Assembly: GCF_036014175.1 (NCBI RefSeq)
Contig: NZ_CP107917.1
Coordinates: forward strand, 7,502,001-7,566,000
Source: Streptomyces sp. NBC_00443
GTDB taxonomy: Bacteria; Actinomycetota; Actinomycetes; Streptomycetales; Streptomycetaceae
Direction: 5' to 3'
Length of the DNA stretch: 64,000 nt
Both the position numbers and the translations under genes were made by a program. The notes under the pieces are model-generated. The model did no database searches and was not told where the DNA came from. It saw only the letters and a list, made by a program, of their open reading frames with translations. Positions 1-7,744 of this stretch are shown piece by piece (position 1 is the stretch's first letter; each line of letters opens with the position of its first letter).

Positions 1-1081
1 ACGCCGCAGCCCCGGCCGGCGACCCCGGCTCGTCGGATACCCCCGTGCCCGTGCCCGGCTCCTCCACCGTGTCAGGGCCGGTGACCGTGAAGGCGGCCGG
101 CAGTCGGACCTCGGTGCCCGCGTGCCGGACGGCGACCTCGGCCGGGCCCGGCTCCAGGGCCGGTACGGCAACGGACAGCACCAGACGGCCACCGGACTCG
201 GACTCGGACTTCAGGACGGGCACACCCGGAACCACCAGCCCGCCGACGCTCACGCTCGCGTCCCGCAGCAGCTCGGCCTGGTCGAAGTAGATGCCGGTCA
301 GCTCGATGCCGATCGTGTCGCCAGGCCGTGCCTCGCCGTCGCCGCCCGTGTCGACGCCCGCGATCCGGTAGCCGCACGCCGGCGTGCCGCCCGGTGCGGC
401 CGCGAGCCGGACGGTGCCGCCCGGGTGCCGCCGGTGGAAGTCGAGCAGCCCGCCCAGCACGGCGTACGCGGCGCGCCCCTTGCAGCTGTCGACGCGCCCG
501 GCGAGTTCGGCATGGGCCCCGGCCGCCGCGTCCCAGTCGCCACCCCGGCCCTGTACGGCCAGACAGGCCGCGGAGAGCCCGCGCAGCAGCTGCCACTCCG
601 CCTCCGCCGACCCCTGCGGGATCTTCCCGAGGGCGGACGCGCAGCGCTCCGGCGCGCGGAGCAGGTCGTAGACGCTCGCCGGATCCGGTGCGCCGTCGGA
701 GTCGGGTGAAGTCGGGCCGGGCGGGAGCCAGGGCGGGGCCTGGAGGACCACGGTGCCCTTGCCGCTCGGGGACGGGAGGGGCGGCGGAGGGCTGGGACTC
801 GCGCTCACCGTCCCGCCCGGCAACCCGCTGGGGACAGCGGTCGGCCCGGACGCGTTCTCGCCCGCCCGGCCGTTGGGCGACTGCTGTGCCACCGGAGCGG
901 AGCGATCCGCCGGTTCCGTCGGCCCACCACCGCGCTCGGACGGGCCGGCGGTCACGATGGTGCCCTCGCCACCCCTGCCGTCCGCAGTGCCGCCCCCGTC
1001 ACTCGTGAAGGCCGCGGCGGCCACCGCCACCGCCCCGACCACGAGCAGCCCCGAGATACGCATCCCGAGGGAAACCGCCAT
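1..1081 (-). CDS. Secreted or membrane-anchored protein with Ig/IPT-like domain, partial at left edge
   Basis: The frame starts with ATG at 1081 and stays open to the window edge, so the C terminus is missing; about 360 residues are visible. Residues 1-27 form one hydrophobic segment (GLLVVGAVAVAAAAF), either an uncleaved signal anchor or a signal peptide. A long Pro/Gly/Ser-rich linker follows to about residue 125. Next comes a helical region with two Cys (about 146-180), then a beta-rich part (GDTIGIELTGIYFD, about 255-330) that resembles an IPT/TIG or Ig-like extracellular domain. The position just past the idn operon suggests no functional link. I do not recognise the family; an exported location is an inference from the N terminus and linker. 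Confidence 0.6.
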   Translation of the reverse strand, partial: MAVSLGMRISGLLVVGAVAVAAAAFTSDGGGTADGRGGEGTIVTAGPSERGGGPTEPADRSAPVAQQSPNGRAGENASGPTAVPSGLPGGTVSASPSPPPPLPSPSGKGTVVLQAPPWLPPGPTSPDSDGAPDPASVYDLLRAPERCASALGKIPQGSAEAEWQLLRGLSAACLAVQGRGGDWDAAAGAHAELAGRVDSCKGRAAYAVLGGLLDFHRRHPGGTVRLAAAPGGTPACGYRIAGVDTGGDGEARPGDTIGIELTGIYFDQAELLRDASVSVGGLVVPGVPVLKSESESGGRLVLSVAVPALEPGPAEVAVRHAGTEVRLPAAFTVTGPDTVEEPGTGTGVSDEPGSPAGAAA

Positions 1082-1253
1082 GACGCCCCCCGATGTTCAC
1101 GCCCCCGACGGCTGCGGCAGCCTCCAGAGGTCACCTCATCATCGGGCCGAAAACGTTCTCAGGGAAGTCGCTTCATGTGATCGTCAGGGCGAGTTCAGGT
1201 ATCCGCGAGCCATGAGCCCGGGAAACGGAAGCCCGGGCGGGACCGCCGGCCGC

Positions 1254-2288
1254 TCAGGCAGCTCGGTCCCCGAAGTCCAACAGCACCTTGCAGCTGCTCC
1301 GGTCCGCCGCGAGCGTGAACGCCGCCTCGGCCTCCCGCACCGGCACCACCGCGCTGACCAGCCCGTCGAACGACGCCTCGGCCGCGAGCAGTTCCAGTGC
1401 CCCGTCGAACTCCGTGTCGAAGCGGAACGCGCCCCGAAGCTCGATCTCCCGGCTCACGACGAGGTTGCCCGCGAACGGACTGCGCCCCGCCGGCAGCATC
1501 CCCAGCTGCACCACGACGCCACCGCGCCGCACCAGCCGCAGACAGGTGTCCAGCCCCGCGGCAACCCCCGACGCCTCGATCGCCACGTCCACCTCGGAGG
1601 GCCACCCGGCACCGTCCGGATCATCGGCCCGTACGAGGGTGTCGGCGCCGGCGATCCGCGCGTACTCAAGTGCCGTAGGCAGCAGGTCCGTCACCGTGAC
1701 CCGCCCCGCCCCGGCCCCCTTCGCCGCCGCGACCACCAGACATCCGATGGGCCCGGCACCGTTCACGAGGACATGGCTCCCGGCCAGGTCACCGGCCCGC
1801 CGCACCGCGTGCAGCGCGACGGACAGCGGCTCGGCGAGCGCCGCCCGCCGCAGGCCGAGGCCGGCCGGGAGCGGCCGCAACTGGTCGGCCGGTACGACGA
1901 CTTGTGCGGCGAACCCGCCCTGGACGTGCGGAAAGCGCGCCGCGCTGCCCAGGTAGCGGGTGTCCCGGCAGACGTTGCGCCGCCCCTCCGCGCACTCCGG
2001 GCAGACCTCGCAGGGCGTGGCAGGGTGCACGGCGACGGCCGTACCGACAGCGGGACCCGAGGCGTTCCGGGAGCCGTACGACACGACCGTCCCGACCACC
2101 TCGTGCCCGAGCACCATCGGCTCCCTCAGCCGGAAGTCCCCGACCCCGCCGTGGAGCCAGTAGTGCACATCGGAGCCGCAGACCCCGCCGTAGCGCACGG
2201 CCACCAGCGCCTGCCCGGGTCCGGGGACCGGCACCGGCAGCTCCTCGACCCGCAGATCGCCCTGACCGTGGATCACACAACCGAGCAT
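1254..2288 (-). CDS. idnD: L-idonate 5-dehydrogenase (zinc MDR family)
   Basis: Zinc-dependent medium-chain dehydrogenase of 344 aa. It probably oxidises L-idonate to 5-ketogluconate with NAD(P). Catalytic zinc ligands are visible as C37 (GVCGSDVHYW) and H62-E63 (GHE); the structural zinc site is C93, C96, C99 and C107. The Rossmann segment is VLVNGAGPIGCLV, near residue 172. I chose the ATG at 2288, preceded by GGAGG, over upstream in-frame starts that would run into idnO. It is the last gene of the four-gene unit gntK-gntP-idnO-idnD, 14 bp after idnO. The pairing with a gluconate 5-dehydrogenase favours idonate over sorbitol or threonine as substrate, but the substrate is inferred from context. 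Confidence 0.85.
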   Translation of the reverse strand: MLGCVIHGQGDLRVEELPVPVPGPGQALVAVRYGGVCGSDVHYWLHGGVGDFRLREPMVLGHEVVGTVVSYGSRNASGPAVGTAVAVHPATPCEVCPECAEGRRNVCRDTRYLGSAARFPHVQGGFAAQVVVPADQLRPLPAGLGLRRAALAEPLSVALHAVRRAGDLAGSHVLVNGAGPIGCLVVAAAKGAGAGRVTVTDLLPTALEYARIAGADTLVRADDPDGAGWPSEVDVAIEASGVAAGLDTCLRLVRRGGVVVQLGMLPAGRSPFAGNLVVSREIELRGAFRFDTEFDGALELLAAEASFDGLVSAVVPVREAEAAFTLAADRSSCKVLLDFGDRAA

Positions 2289-2302
2289 CCCCGAGGCCTC
2301 CT

Positions 2303-3076
2303 TCACAGCACGCTCGTCATGCCGCCGTCGACGTACAGCACCTGTCCGCCGACGAAGTCCGCGGCCGGTGAGGCGAGGAACAGCACCCCGCCCACCAGGT
2401 CCTCGGTACGGCCCCAGCGTCCGGCCGGGGTCCGGCGCCGTACCCACGCGCTGAACTCCTCGTCCGCGACGAGGGGCCCGGTCAGCTCGGTCTCGATGTA
2501 GCCGGGGCCGAGGCCGTTGACCTGGACGCCGTAGGGGCCCCAGTCGGCGCACATGCCCTTGGTGAGCATCTTCAGGGCGCCCTTGGCGGCGGCGTAGGGC
2601 GCGATGCCGGGGCGGACCACCTCGCTCTGCAGCGAGCAGATGTTGATGATCTTCCCGTGGCCGCGCTCCGTCATCCGCCGGGCGGCCTCCCGGCCCACCA
2701 GGAACGCGCTCGTGAGGTTGGTGTCCAGGATGCGGTGCCAGTCCGTGTCCGTGAACTCCAGCAGGGGTGCGCGCAGTTGCATGCCCGCGTTGTTGACCAG
2801 GATGTCGAGCGGGCCGACCCGCTCCTCGACGTCCGCGATCCCGGCGGCCACCGACGCGCCGTCGGTCACGTCGAACGCGGCCGAGCGGATCCGGTCACCG
2901 GGCAGGTCGGCGGCCAGTTCCGCGGCGGCCTCGCCGAGGCGTGCGCCGTCGCGTCCGTTGAGGACCACCGTGCAGCCGGCCTCCGCAAGCCCGCGGGCGA
3001 GCGCGAGGCCGATGCCCCGGCTGGAGCCCGTGACCAGGGCGGTGCGGCCGCTGATGTCGAAGAGCGGGTGGCTCAT
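2303..3076 (-). CDS. idnO: Gluconate 5-dehydrogenase (SDR family)
   Basis: Short-chain dehydrogenase/reductase of 257 aa, the usual length. It probably interconverts 5-keto-D-gluconate and D-gluconate. The nucleotide-binding motif GSSRGIG is at 17-23, NNAG at 95-98, and the catalytic residues are S148, Y161 and K165 (YAAAK). The C terminus (YVDGGMTSVL) is typical of the family. The gene lies 10 bp downstream of gntP and 14 bp upstream of idnD. With idnD it forms the two-step idonate-to-gluconate conversion, and gntK then phosphorylates the gluconate. SDR substrates are hard to read from sequence, so the specific assignment rests mostly on the neighbours. Confidence 0.85.
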   Translation of the reverse strand: MSHPLFDISGRTALVTGSSRGIGLALARGLAEAGCTVVLNGRDGARLGEAAAELAADLPGDRIRSAAFDVTDGASVAAGIADVEERVGPLDILVNNAGMQLRAPLLEFTDTDWHRILDTNLTSAFLVGREAARRMTERGHGKIINICSLQSEVVRPGIAPYAAAKGALKMLTKGMCADWGPYGVQVNGLGPGYIETELTGPLVADEEFSAWVRRRTPAGRWGRTEDLVGGVLFLASPAADFVGGQVLYVDGGMTSVL

Positions 3077-3086
3077 GCCCGTACCC

Positions 3087-4484
3087 CTAGATGATCAGTG
3101 AGAGCAGCAGGACCAGACCGCCGGCGACCACCGAGATGATCGTCTCCATGACGGACCAGGTCTTGAGGGTCTGGCCGACGCTCAGGCCGAAGTACTCCTT
3201 CACCATCCAGAACCCGGCGTCGTTGACATGGCTGAAGAACAGCGAGCCGGCGCCGATGGCCAGGACGAGCAGGGCCGTGTGGGTCGTCGACATGTCGGCC
3301 GCGAGCGGGGCGACCAGACCGGCCGCCGAGACCGTGGCCACCGTCGCCGAGCCCGTCGCCAGCCGTATCGCCACCGCGATCAGCCAGGCCAGCAACAGCG
3401 CGGGGATCGACCAGTCCTTGGAGATGTCCAGGACCATCTGGCCCACGCCGGTGTCGATCAGCGTCTGCTTGAAGCCGCCGCCGGCGCCCACGATCAGCAG
3501 GATGCCCGCGATGGGCGCGAGGCTCTTCTCGACGAGCGGCGACACCCGCTCCTTGCCGAACCCGGCGGGCTTGAGCAGCGTGAAGATGCCCACGAGTACG
3601 GAGACGAGGAGCGCGATCATCGGGGAGCCGACGACGTCGAACACGCGCTGGACGGTGTTCTCGGGGTCGTCGATCACGATGTCGACCAGCGCCTTGGAGA
3701 GCATCAGGACGACGGGCAGCAGGATGGTGGCCAGCGTGGCCCCGAAGCCGGGCCGCTTCTCCAGGTCCTCGGAGACCCGCTGGGGGATCATCCGGTCGGG
3801 CGCCGGGACGTCGACCCAGCGGGCCGCGTACCGCGAGAACACCGGGCCGGCGATGATCACGGTCGGGATGGCGACGAGGACACCGAGCGCCAGCGTCACA
3901 CCCAGGTTGGCGCCGACCGCGTCGATCGCGACCAGTGGGCCGGGGTGCGGCGGGACCAGGCCGTGCATCACGGAGAGACCGGCGAGGGCCGGGATGCCGA
4001 TGCGCATCAGCGAGTAGTTGCCGCGCTTGGCGACCATCAGCACGACCGGGATCAGCAGGACGACGCCGACCTCGAAGAACAGCGGCAGACCGATCACCGA
4101 GGCGATCAGCACCATCGCCCACGGCATCGAACGGCCCTTTGCCCTGGCGAGGATGGTGTCGACGATCTGGTCGGCCCCGCCGGAGTCGGCGAGCATCTTG
4201 CCGAGGATCGCACCGAGCGCGATCAGCACGCCCACGCCGGCCACGGTGGTGCCGAGCCCGGCGGAGAAGCTGATGATGACCTTGTCGAGCGGCGCACCGG
4301 CGATCGCGCCGAGCGCCAGTGACCCGAGGGTCAGCGACAGGAAGGCGTGGAGCTTGAACTGGGTGATGAGCAGCACGATGACGGCGATGCCCACCAGGAC
4401 GGCGATGCCCAACTGAGCGTGGCCGGCCGAGGTGATGGGCTCGACGGTGTCCGCTGCCAGCATCTCGACGCTGAGTCTGGTCAC
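3087..4484 (-). CDS. gntP: Gluconate:H+ symporter, GntP family
   Basis: Integral membrane permease of 465 aa with about 12-14 hydrophobic segments, the normal length for GntP/GntT/IdnT transporters. Family-typical stretches include GIAVLVGIAVIVLLITQFKL near the N terminus, the loop LVPPHPGPLVAIDAVGAN around residue 177, and FFSHVNDAGFWMVKEYFG near the C terminus. It imports gluconate, and possibly L-idonate and 5-ketogluconate given the idnD/idnO neighbours, with protons. It is transcribed between gntK (48 bp upstream) and idnO (10 bp downstream). It is probably controlled by the divergent GntR-type regulator at 5189. The transporter class is clear; the exact sugar acid is inferred. Confidence 0.9.
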   Translation of the reverse strand: MTRLSVEMLAADTVEPITSAGHAQLGIAVLVGIAVIVLLITQFKLHAFLSLTLGSLALGAIAGAPLDKVIISFSAGLGTTVAGVGVLIALGAILGKMLADSGGADQIVDTILARAKGRSMPWAMVLIASVIGLPLFFEVGVVLLIPVVLMVAKRGNYSLMRIGIPALAGLSVMHGLVPPHPGPLVAIDAVGANLGVTLALGVLVAIPTVIIAGPVFSRYAARWVDVPAPDRMIPQRVSEDLEKRPGFGATLATILLPVVLMLSKALVDIVIDDPENTVQRVFDVVGSPMIALLVSVLVGIFTLLKPAGFGKERVSPLVEKSLAPIAGILLIVGAGGGFKQTLIDTGVGQMVLDISKDWSIPALLLAWLIAVAIRLATGSATVATVSAAGLVAPLAADMSTTHTALLVLAIGAGSLFFSHVNDAGFWMVKEYFGLSVGQTLKTWSVMETIISVVAGGLVLLLSLII

Positions 4485-4532
4485 GGGGTTCCCTTACAGG
4501 TACGGGGGACTGGGGAAGGGGGCGAAACGGGG

Positions 4533-5051
4533 TTACGCGGTCGGCTCGGGAAGGGCCGTCAGGGCCGACGCGGCCCGTCCGGCGATCTCGTCGGGGCTGC
4601 CCGACACATCCACGACGGCTCCCGCCTCGTCCTCCTGGAGCGGCTGGAGCGTGGCGAACTGGGAGTCGAGCAGCGCCGTGGGCATGAAGTGCCCCTGCCG
4701 GTGCGACATCCGGTCTTCGATGAGGGCGCGGTCGCCCGCCAGGTGCACGAACACCAGGTCCGGTGCGGCGGCCCGCAGTCGGTCCCGGTACGACCGCTTC
4801 AGCGCCGAGCAGCTGACCACCCCGCCGAGCCCCGCCCGTTCGTGCGCCCAGGTGCCGATGGCGTCGAGCCACGGCCACCTGTCGTCGTCGTCGAGCGGGG
4901 TGCCGGCCGACATCTTGGCGATGTTGGCCGGCGGGTGGAAGTCGTCGCCCTCGGCATAGGGGACGCCGAGCCGGGCCGCGAGCAGGGGACCGATGGTGGT
5001 CTTTCCGGTGCCCGCTACGCCCATGACCACGACGACATGGGGGGTACTCAT
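4533..5051 (-). CDS. gntK: Gluconokinase
   Basis: Small P-loop kinase of 172 aa that phosphorylates D-gluconate to 6-phosphogluconate, the entry to the pentose phosphate pathway. The Walker A motif GVAGTGKT is at 11-18. The family signatures EGDDFHPPANIAKMSAG and GVVSCSALKRSYRD follow. I chose the ATG at 5051 because a GAGG ribosome site precedes it and the frame above is a poorly conserved extension into the promoter. It is the first gene of the gntK-gntP-idnO-idnD unit. It diverges from the GntR regulator across a 137-bp promoter region. Confidence 0.92.
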   Translation of the reverse strand: MSTPHVVVVMGVAGTGKTTIGPLLAARLGVPYAEGDDFHPPANIAKMSAGTPLDDDDRWPWLDAIGTWAHERAGLGGVVSCSALKRSYRDRLRAAAPDLVFVHLAGDRALIEDRMSHRQGHFMPTALLDSQFATLQPLQEDEAGAVVDVSGSPDEIAGRAASALTALPEPTA

Positions 5052-5143
5052 CGCTGCCTCACTGTCTGCTGTCCTCGTCGACACGTGATGTCGACGCAAC
5101 TGAAACTCATTAGGTACGACGAATTCAAGAGTGTGTGACATAT

Positions 5144-5154
5144 AAGTCTGACTT
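5144..5154. promoter_or_regulatory. Candidate GntR operator between gntK and gntR
   Basis: A perfect palindrome, AAGTC-T-GACTT, lies in the divergent promoter region. Its GTC-N-GAC core resembles the half-sites typically bound by FadR-subfamily GntR regulators. It abuts a candidate -35 box (TTGATC, 5156-5161) of the regulator gene and would overlap the start of the opposite transcript. The function is inferred from symmetry and position. Confidence 0.45.
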
Positions 5155-5188
5155 TTTGATCGCGTGACTTGCCCCGTACGCTGAGTGC

Positions 5189-5890
5189 ATGAGCACAGCG
5201 GGCCGGGGGCTGCACGGCCGAGTACTGGAAACTCTCGGCCCCGCGATCACCGCGGGCGAGTACCCGCCGGGAAGCGTTCTGCGCACGGACGAACTGGCGC
5301 AGCGCTTCGACGTGTCCCGCTCGGTGATGCGCGAGGCGGTCCGCGTCCTGGAGTCCATGTACCTGGTGGAGTCCCGCCGCCGCGTGGGCGTGACGGTCCG
5401 TCCGAAGTCCGAGTGGAACGTCTACGACCCTCAGGTCATCCGCTGGCGTCTGGCCGGCGCCGACCGCCCGCACCAACTGCGCTCACTCACGGTCCTGCGC
5501 TCGGCCATCGAACCGGTGGCGGCAGGACTGGCCGCCAAGTACGCGACGGCCGACCAGTGCGCCGAACTCACGGAGTGCGCCCTCGGCATGGTCGCCCACT
5601 CGCGCGGCCACCAGCTGGAGGGCTACCTCGTCCACGACGTCGCCTTCCACCGCGTCGTCCTCAACGCCTCCGGCAACGAGATGTTCGCCCGCCTCGGCGA
5701 CGTCGTGGCCGAGGTCCTGGCCGGCCGCACCCACCACGAGGTCATGTTCGAGGACCCCGACCCCTCCGCGGTGACGCTGCACGTCCAGGTCGCCGAGGCC
5801 GTCCGCGCGGGCGACGCGGTCCGGGCGGAACACCTGACCCGCGAGATCACGATGGGCGCCCTCCAGGAACTGGACATCCTGGCCCCGTAG
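5189..5890 (+). CDS. gntR: FadR-subfamily GntR transcriptional regulator of the gluconate operon
   Basis: Regulator of 233 aa. An N-terminal winged helix-turn-helix (about 8-75; DELAQRFDVSRSVMREAVRVLE) is followed by an all-helical FCD ligand domain (about 85-225) with the expected metal-binding His/Asp pattern (VHDVAFHRVVLNASGN). It is divergent from the gluconate/idonate operon and so most likely represses it in the absence of gluconate or 6-phosphogluconate. No clear ribosome site precedes ATG 5189, but TACGCT at 5177-5182 sits six bases upstream as a -10 box, so the mRNA may be leaderless. Autoregulation through the palindrome at 5144 is plausible. Confidence 0.88.
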   Translation: MSTAGRGLHGRVLETLGPAITAGEYPPGSVLRTDELAQRFDVSRSVMREAVRVLESMYLVESRRRVGVTVRPKSEWNVYDPQVIRWRLAGADRPHQLRSLTVLRSAIEPVAAGLAAKYATADQCAELTECALGMVAHSRGHQLEGYLVHDVAFHRVVLNASGNEMFARLGDVVAEVLAGRTHHEVMFEDPDPSAVTLHVQVAEAVRAGDAVRAEHLTREITMGALQELDILAP

Positions 5891-5909
5891 GCGCCCTGCC
5901 GACACGGCC

Positions 5910-6293
5910 CTAGCTCAGGAACTCCCCGTCCACATACACCCACGCCCCGTCGACCCGCTCGAACCGGCTCCGCTCATGCAGCGACCCGCCCCGGTACGAG
6001 GCCCGGAAGGTCACCGTCCCCGTGGCGTGGAACGCCGAACCGTCCGCCGTCTGAAGGATCTCCAGCCCGGTCCACCGCATCCCCGGATCGAGGTCCAGCC
6101 GCGCGGGCCGCGTCCGGGGATGCCAGGTCCGCACCAGATACGCCGCATCCCCCCTGACGAACGCGCTGTACCGTGACCGCATCAGCGCCTCGGCGGTCGG
6201 CGCGGCAGCGGCTCCGGACAGGTAGCGGCCACAGCACTTGTCGTAGGGCTCGGGCAGCCCGCACGGGCAGGAACGCGTCGTCATGGCCGCCAT
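5910..6293 (-). CDS. YchJ-like protein with SEC-C type metal-binding N terminus
   Basis: Protein of 127 aa. The N-terminal motif SCPCGLPEPYDKCCGRYL is the Cys-rich zinc-binding start of the YchJ/UPF0225 family (a relative of the SEC-C motif). The rest (LMRSRYSAFVRGDAAYLVRTWHP) forms the NTF2-like YchJ middle domain. The biochemical role is unknown. ATG 6293 is preceded by GGAG; ATG 6284 (three residues shorter) is the alternative. The gene follows the M1 peptidase on the same strand, with a 17-bp gap (6294-6310), so it is probably co-transcribed. The tail is convergent with gntR. Confidence 0.8.
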   Translation of the reverse strand: MAAMTTRSCPCGLPEPYDKCCGRYLSGAAAAPTAEALMRSRYSAFVRGDAAYLVRTWHPRTRPARLDLDPGMRWTGLEILQTADGSAFHATGTVTFRASYRGGSLHERSRFERVDGAWVYVDGEFLS

Positions 6294-6310
6294 TGTGCTC
6301 CAGGCCCTGT

Positions 6311-7744
6311 CTAGCCCGCCGCCCGCGTCGCGGCCCCGGGCAACGGCGGCAGCGCGGCCCCGTACACCCACGCCTCGAACAACTCCTCCACCGGCTCGGT
6401 CGCGAACCGGGCCACGTACGAGGTGAAGGCCTGGGTCGTCACCGTGCCGTTGCGGTGCAGCTGGCCCCAGCCGCGCAGCATGCGGAAGAAGGCGATGTCC
6501 CCGAGCGCGCAGCGCACGGCGTGCAGCGTCAGCCCGCCGCGCTCGTACAGCCGGTCGTCGAACATCGACTTGCGCCCCGGATCCGCCAGCCGCAGATCCT
6601 GCGGCATCGACGACAGCAACCGGTGTGCGGCGGCGGCGAGTTGCTGCGCAGTGCGCCCGCCCGACCGCTCCGACCAGAGCCACTCCGCGTACTTCGCGAA
6701 CCCCTCGTTCAGCCAGATGTGCCGCCAGTCGGCGATGGACACGCTGTTGCCGAACCACTGGTGCGCCAGCTCGTGCGCCACCAGCCGCTCCGAACCCCGC
6801 GCCCCGTCCACGTGATTGGCGCCGAACAGCGACAACCCCTGGGCCTCGACGGGCACATCGAGTTCCTCCTCGGTCACCACGACCGCGTACTCGTCGAAGG
6901 GGTACGGCCCGAACAGCTCCTGGAACAGCTCCATCATCTGCGGCTGGCGCGCGAAGTCCCGCGAGAACTCCGGCAGCAGATGCGCCGGGATGTGCCCGTG
7001 CTGCGGAATCCCGCCCAGACCCGGGTCACCCAGCAGCACCGTCTGGTACTTGCCGATCGACAGCCCGACCAGATAGCTGGACGTCGGCGCCGACTGCTCG
7101 TACACCCAGGTCGTCGTGCTCGCCTTCGTCGTACGGGTCAGCAGCCGCCCGCCCGCGACCACCGCGTACGCCGACGGCGTGGTGATCGAGATCTGGTACG
7201 ACGCCTTGTCGGCGGGCCGGTCGTTGCACGGGTACCAGGACGGCGCCCCGATCGGCTGGCTCGCCACCAGCGCCCCGTCCTCCAGCTCCTCCCAACCGAT
7301 CCCGCCCCAGGGGCTGTTCACCGGCTTGGGGTTGCCCGACCAGTGCACCTCGACCGTGAAGGCCGCCCCGGCGCGGATCGGCTTGGCGGGGCGGACGCGC
7401 AGCCGCCCCCCGCGGTGGGTGTAGTGCGGCTGCCGCCCGTCGACCCGGACCCGGCCGATCTTGAAGTCGGCAAGGTTCAGCACGAACTCGGTCAGCGGGG
7501 ACCGCCCCGCTATGGCGTTGATCCGGGCCGCCCCGGAGAGCCGGTTCGGGCCCGGGCGGTAGTCCAGCGCGAACTCGTACCGGTGCACCCGGTACCGGGG
7601 ATCGCCGTGCTCCGGGAAGTACGGGTCCGCGCCTGCCGTCTGCTGAACTGCCACTGCTGTCTGTGCTCCCTGCGCCGAACTGCTGTCACTCCGTGCCGGC
7701 CCGTTGCCCACCGGCCCCGAGTGGGCCGCGCTCAGGGACGCCAT
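6311..7744 (-). CDS. M1-family zinc metallopeptidase (aminopeptidase-like)
   Basis: Protein of 477 aa, shorter than full aminopeptidase N (about 850 aa), so it carries the beta-sandwich and thermolysin-like domains but not the C-terminal helical domain. Zinc ligands are H324 and H328 (HELAHQW, with catalytic E325) and E347 (NEGFAKY). The exopeptidase-type motif before the active site reads VEAQGLSLF instead of GAMEN. There is no signal peptide. The start overlaps the 3' end of the Pls-like synthetase by 13 bp, which points to translational coupling. The pairing suggests it processes an aminoacyl or peptide product of that enzyme, or protects against it. That role is an inference. Confidence 0.85.
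   Translation of the reverse strand: MASLSAAHSGPVGNGPARSDSSSAQGAQTAVAVQQTAGADPYFPEHGDPRYRVHRYEFALDYRPGPNRLSGAARINAIAGRSPLTEFVLNLADFKIGRVRVDGRQPHYTHRGGRLRVRPAKPIRAGAAFTVEVHWSGNPKPVNSPWGGIGWEELEDGALVASQPIGAPSWYPCNDRPADKASYQISITTPSAYAVVAGGRLLTRTTKASTTTWVYEQSAPTSSYLVGLSIGKYQTVLLGDPGLGGIPQHGHIPAHLLPEFSRDFARQPQMMELFQELFGPYPFDEYAVVVTEEELDVPVEAQGLSLFGANHVDGARGSERLVAHELAHQWFGNSVSIADWRHIWLNEGFAKYAEWLWSERSGGRTAQQLAAAAHRLLSSMPQDLRLADPGRKSMFDDRLYERGGLTLHAVRCALGDIAFFRMLRGWGQLHRNGTVTTQAFTSYVARFATEPVEELFEAWVYGAALPPLPGAATRAAG

Noticed and set aside
3073..4878. Arg/His-rich 601-codon frame on the same strand as gntP
   Set aside because: Out-of-frame shadow of gntP; gntP has the hydrophobic segments and family motifs.
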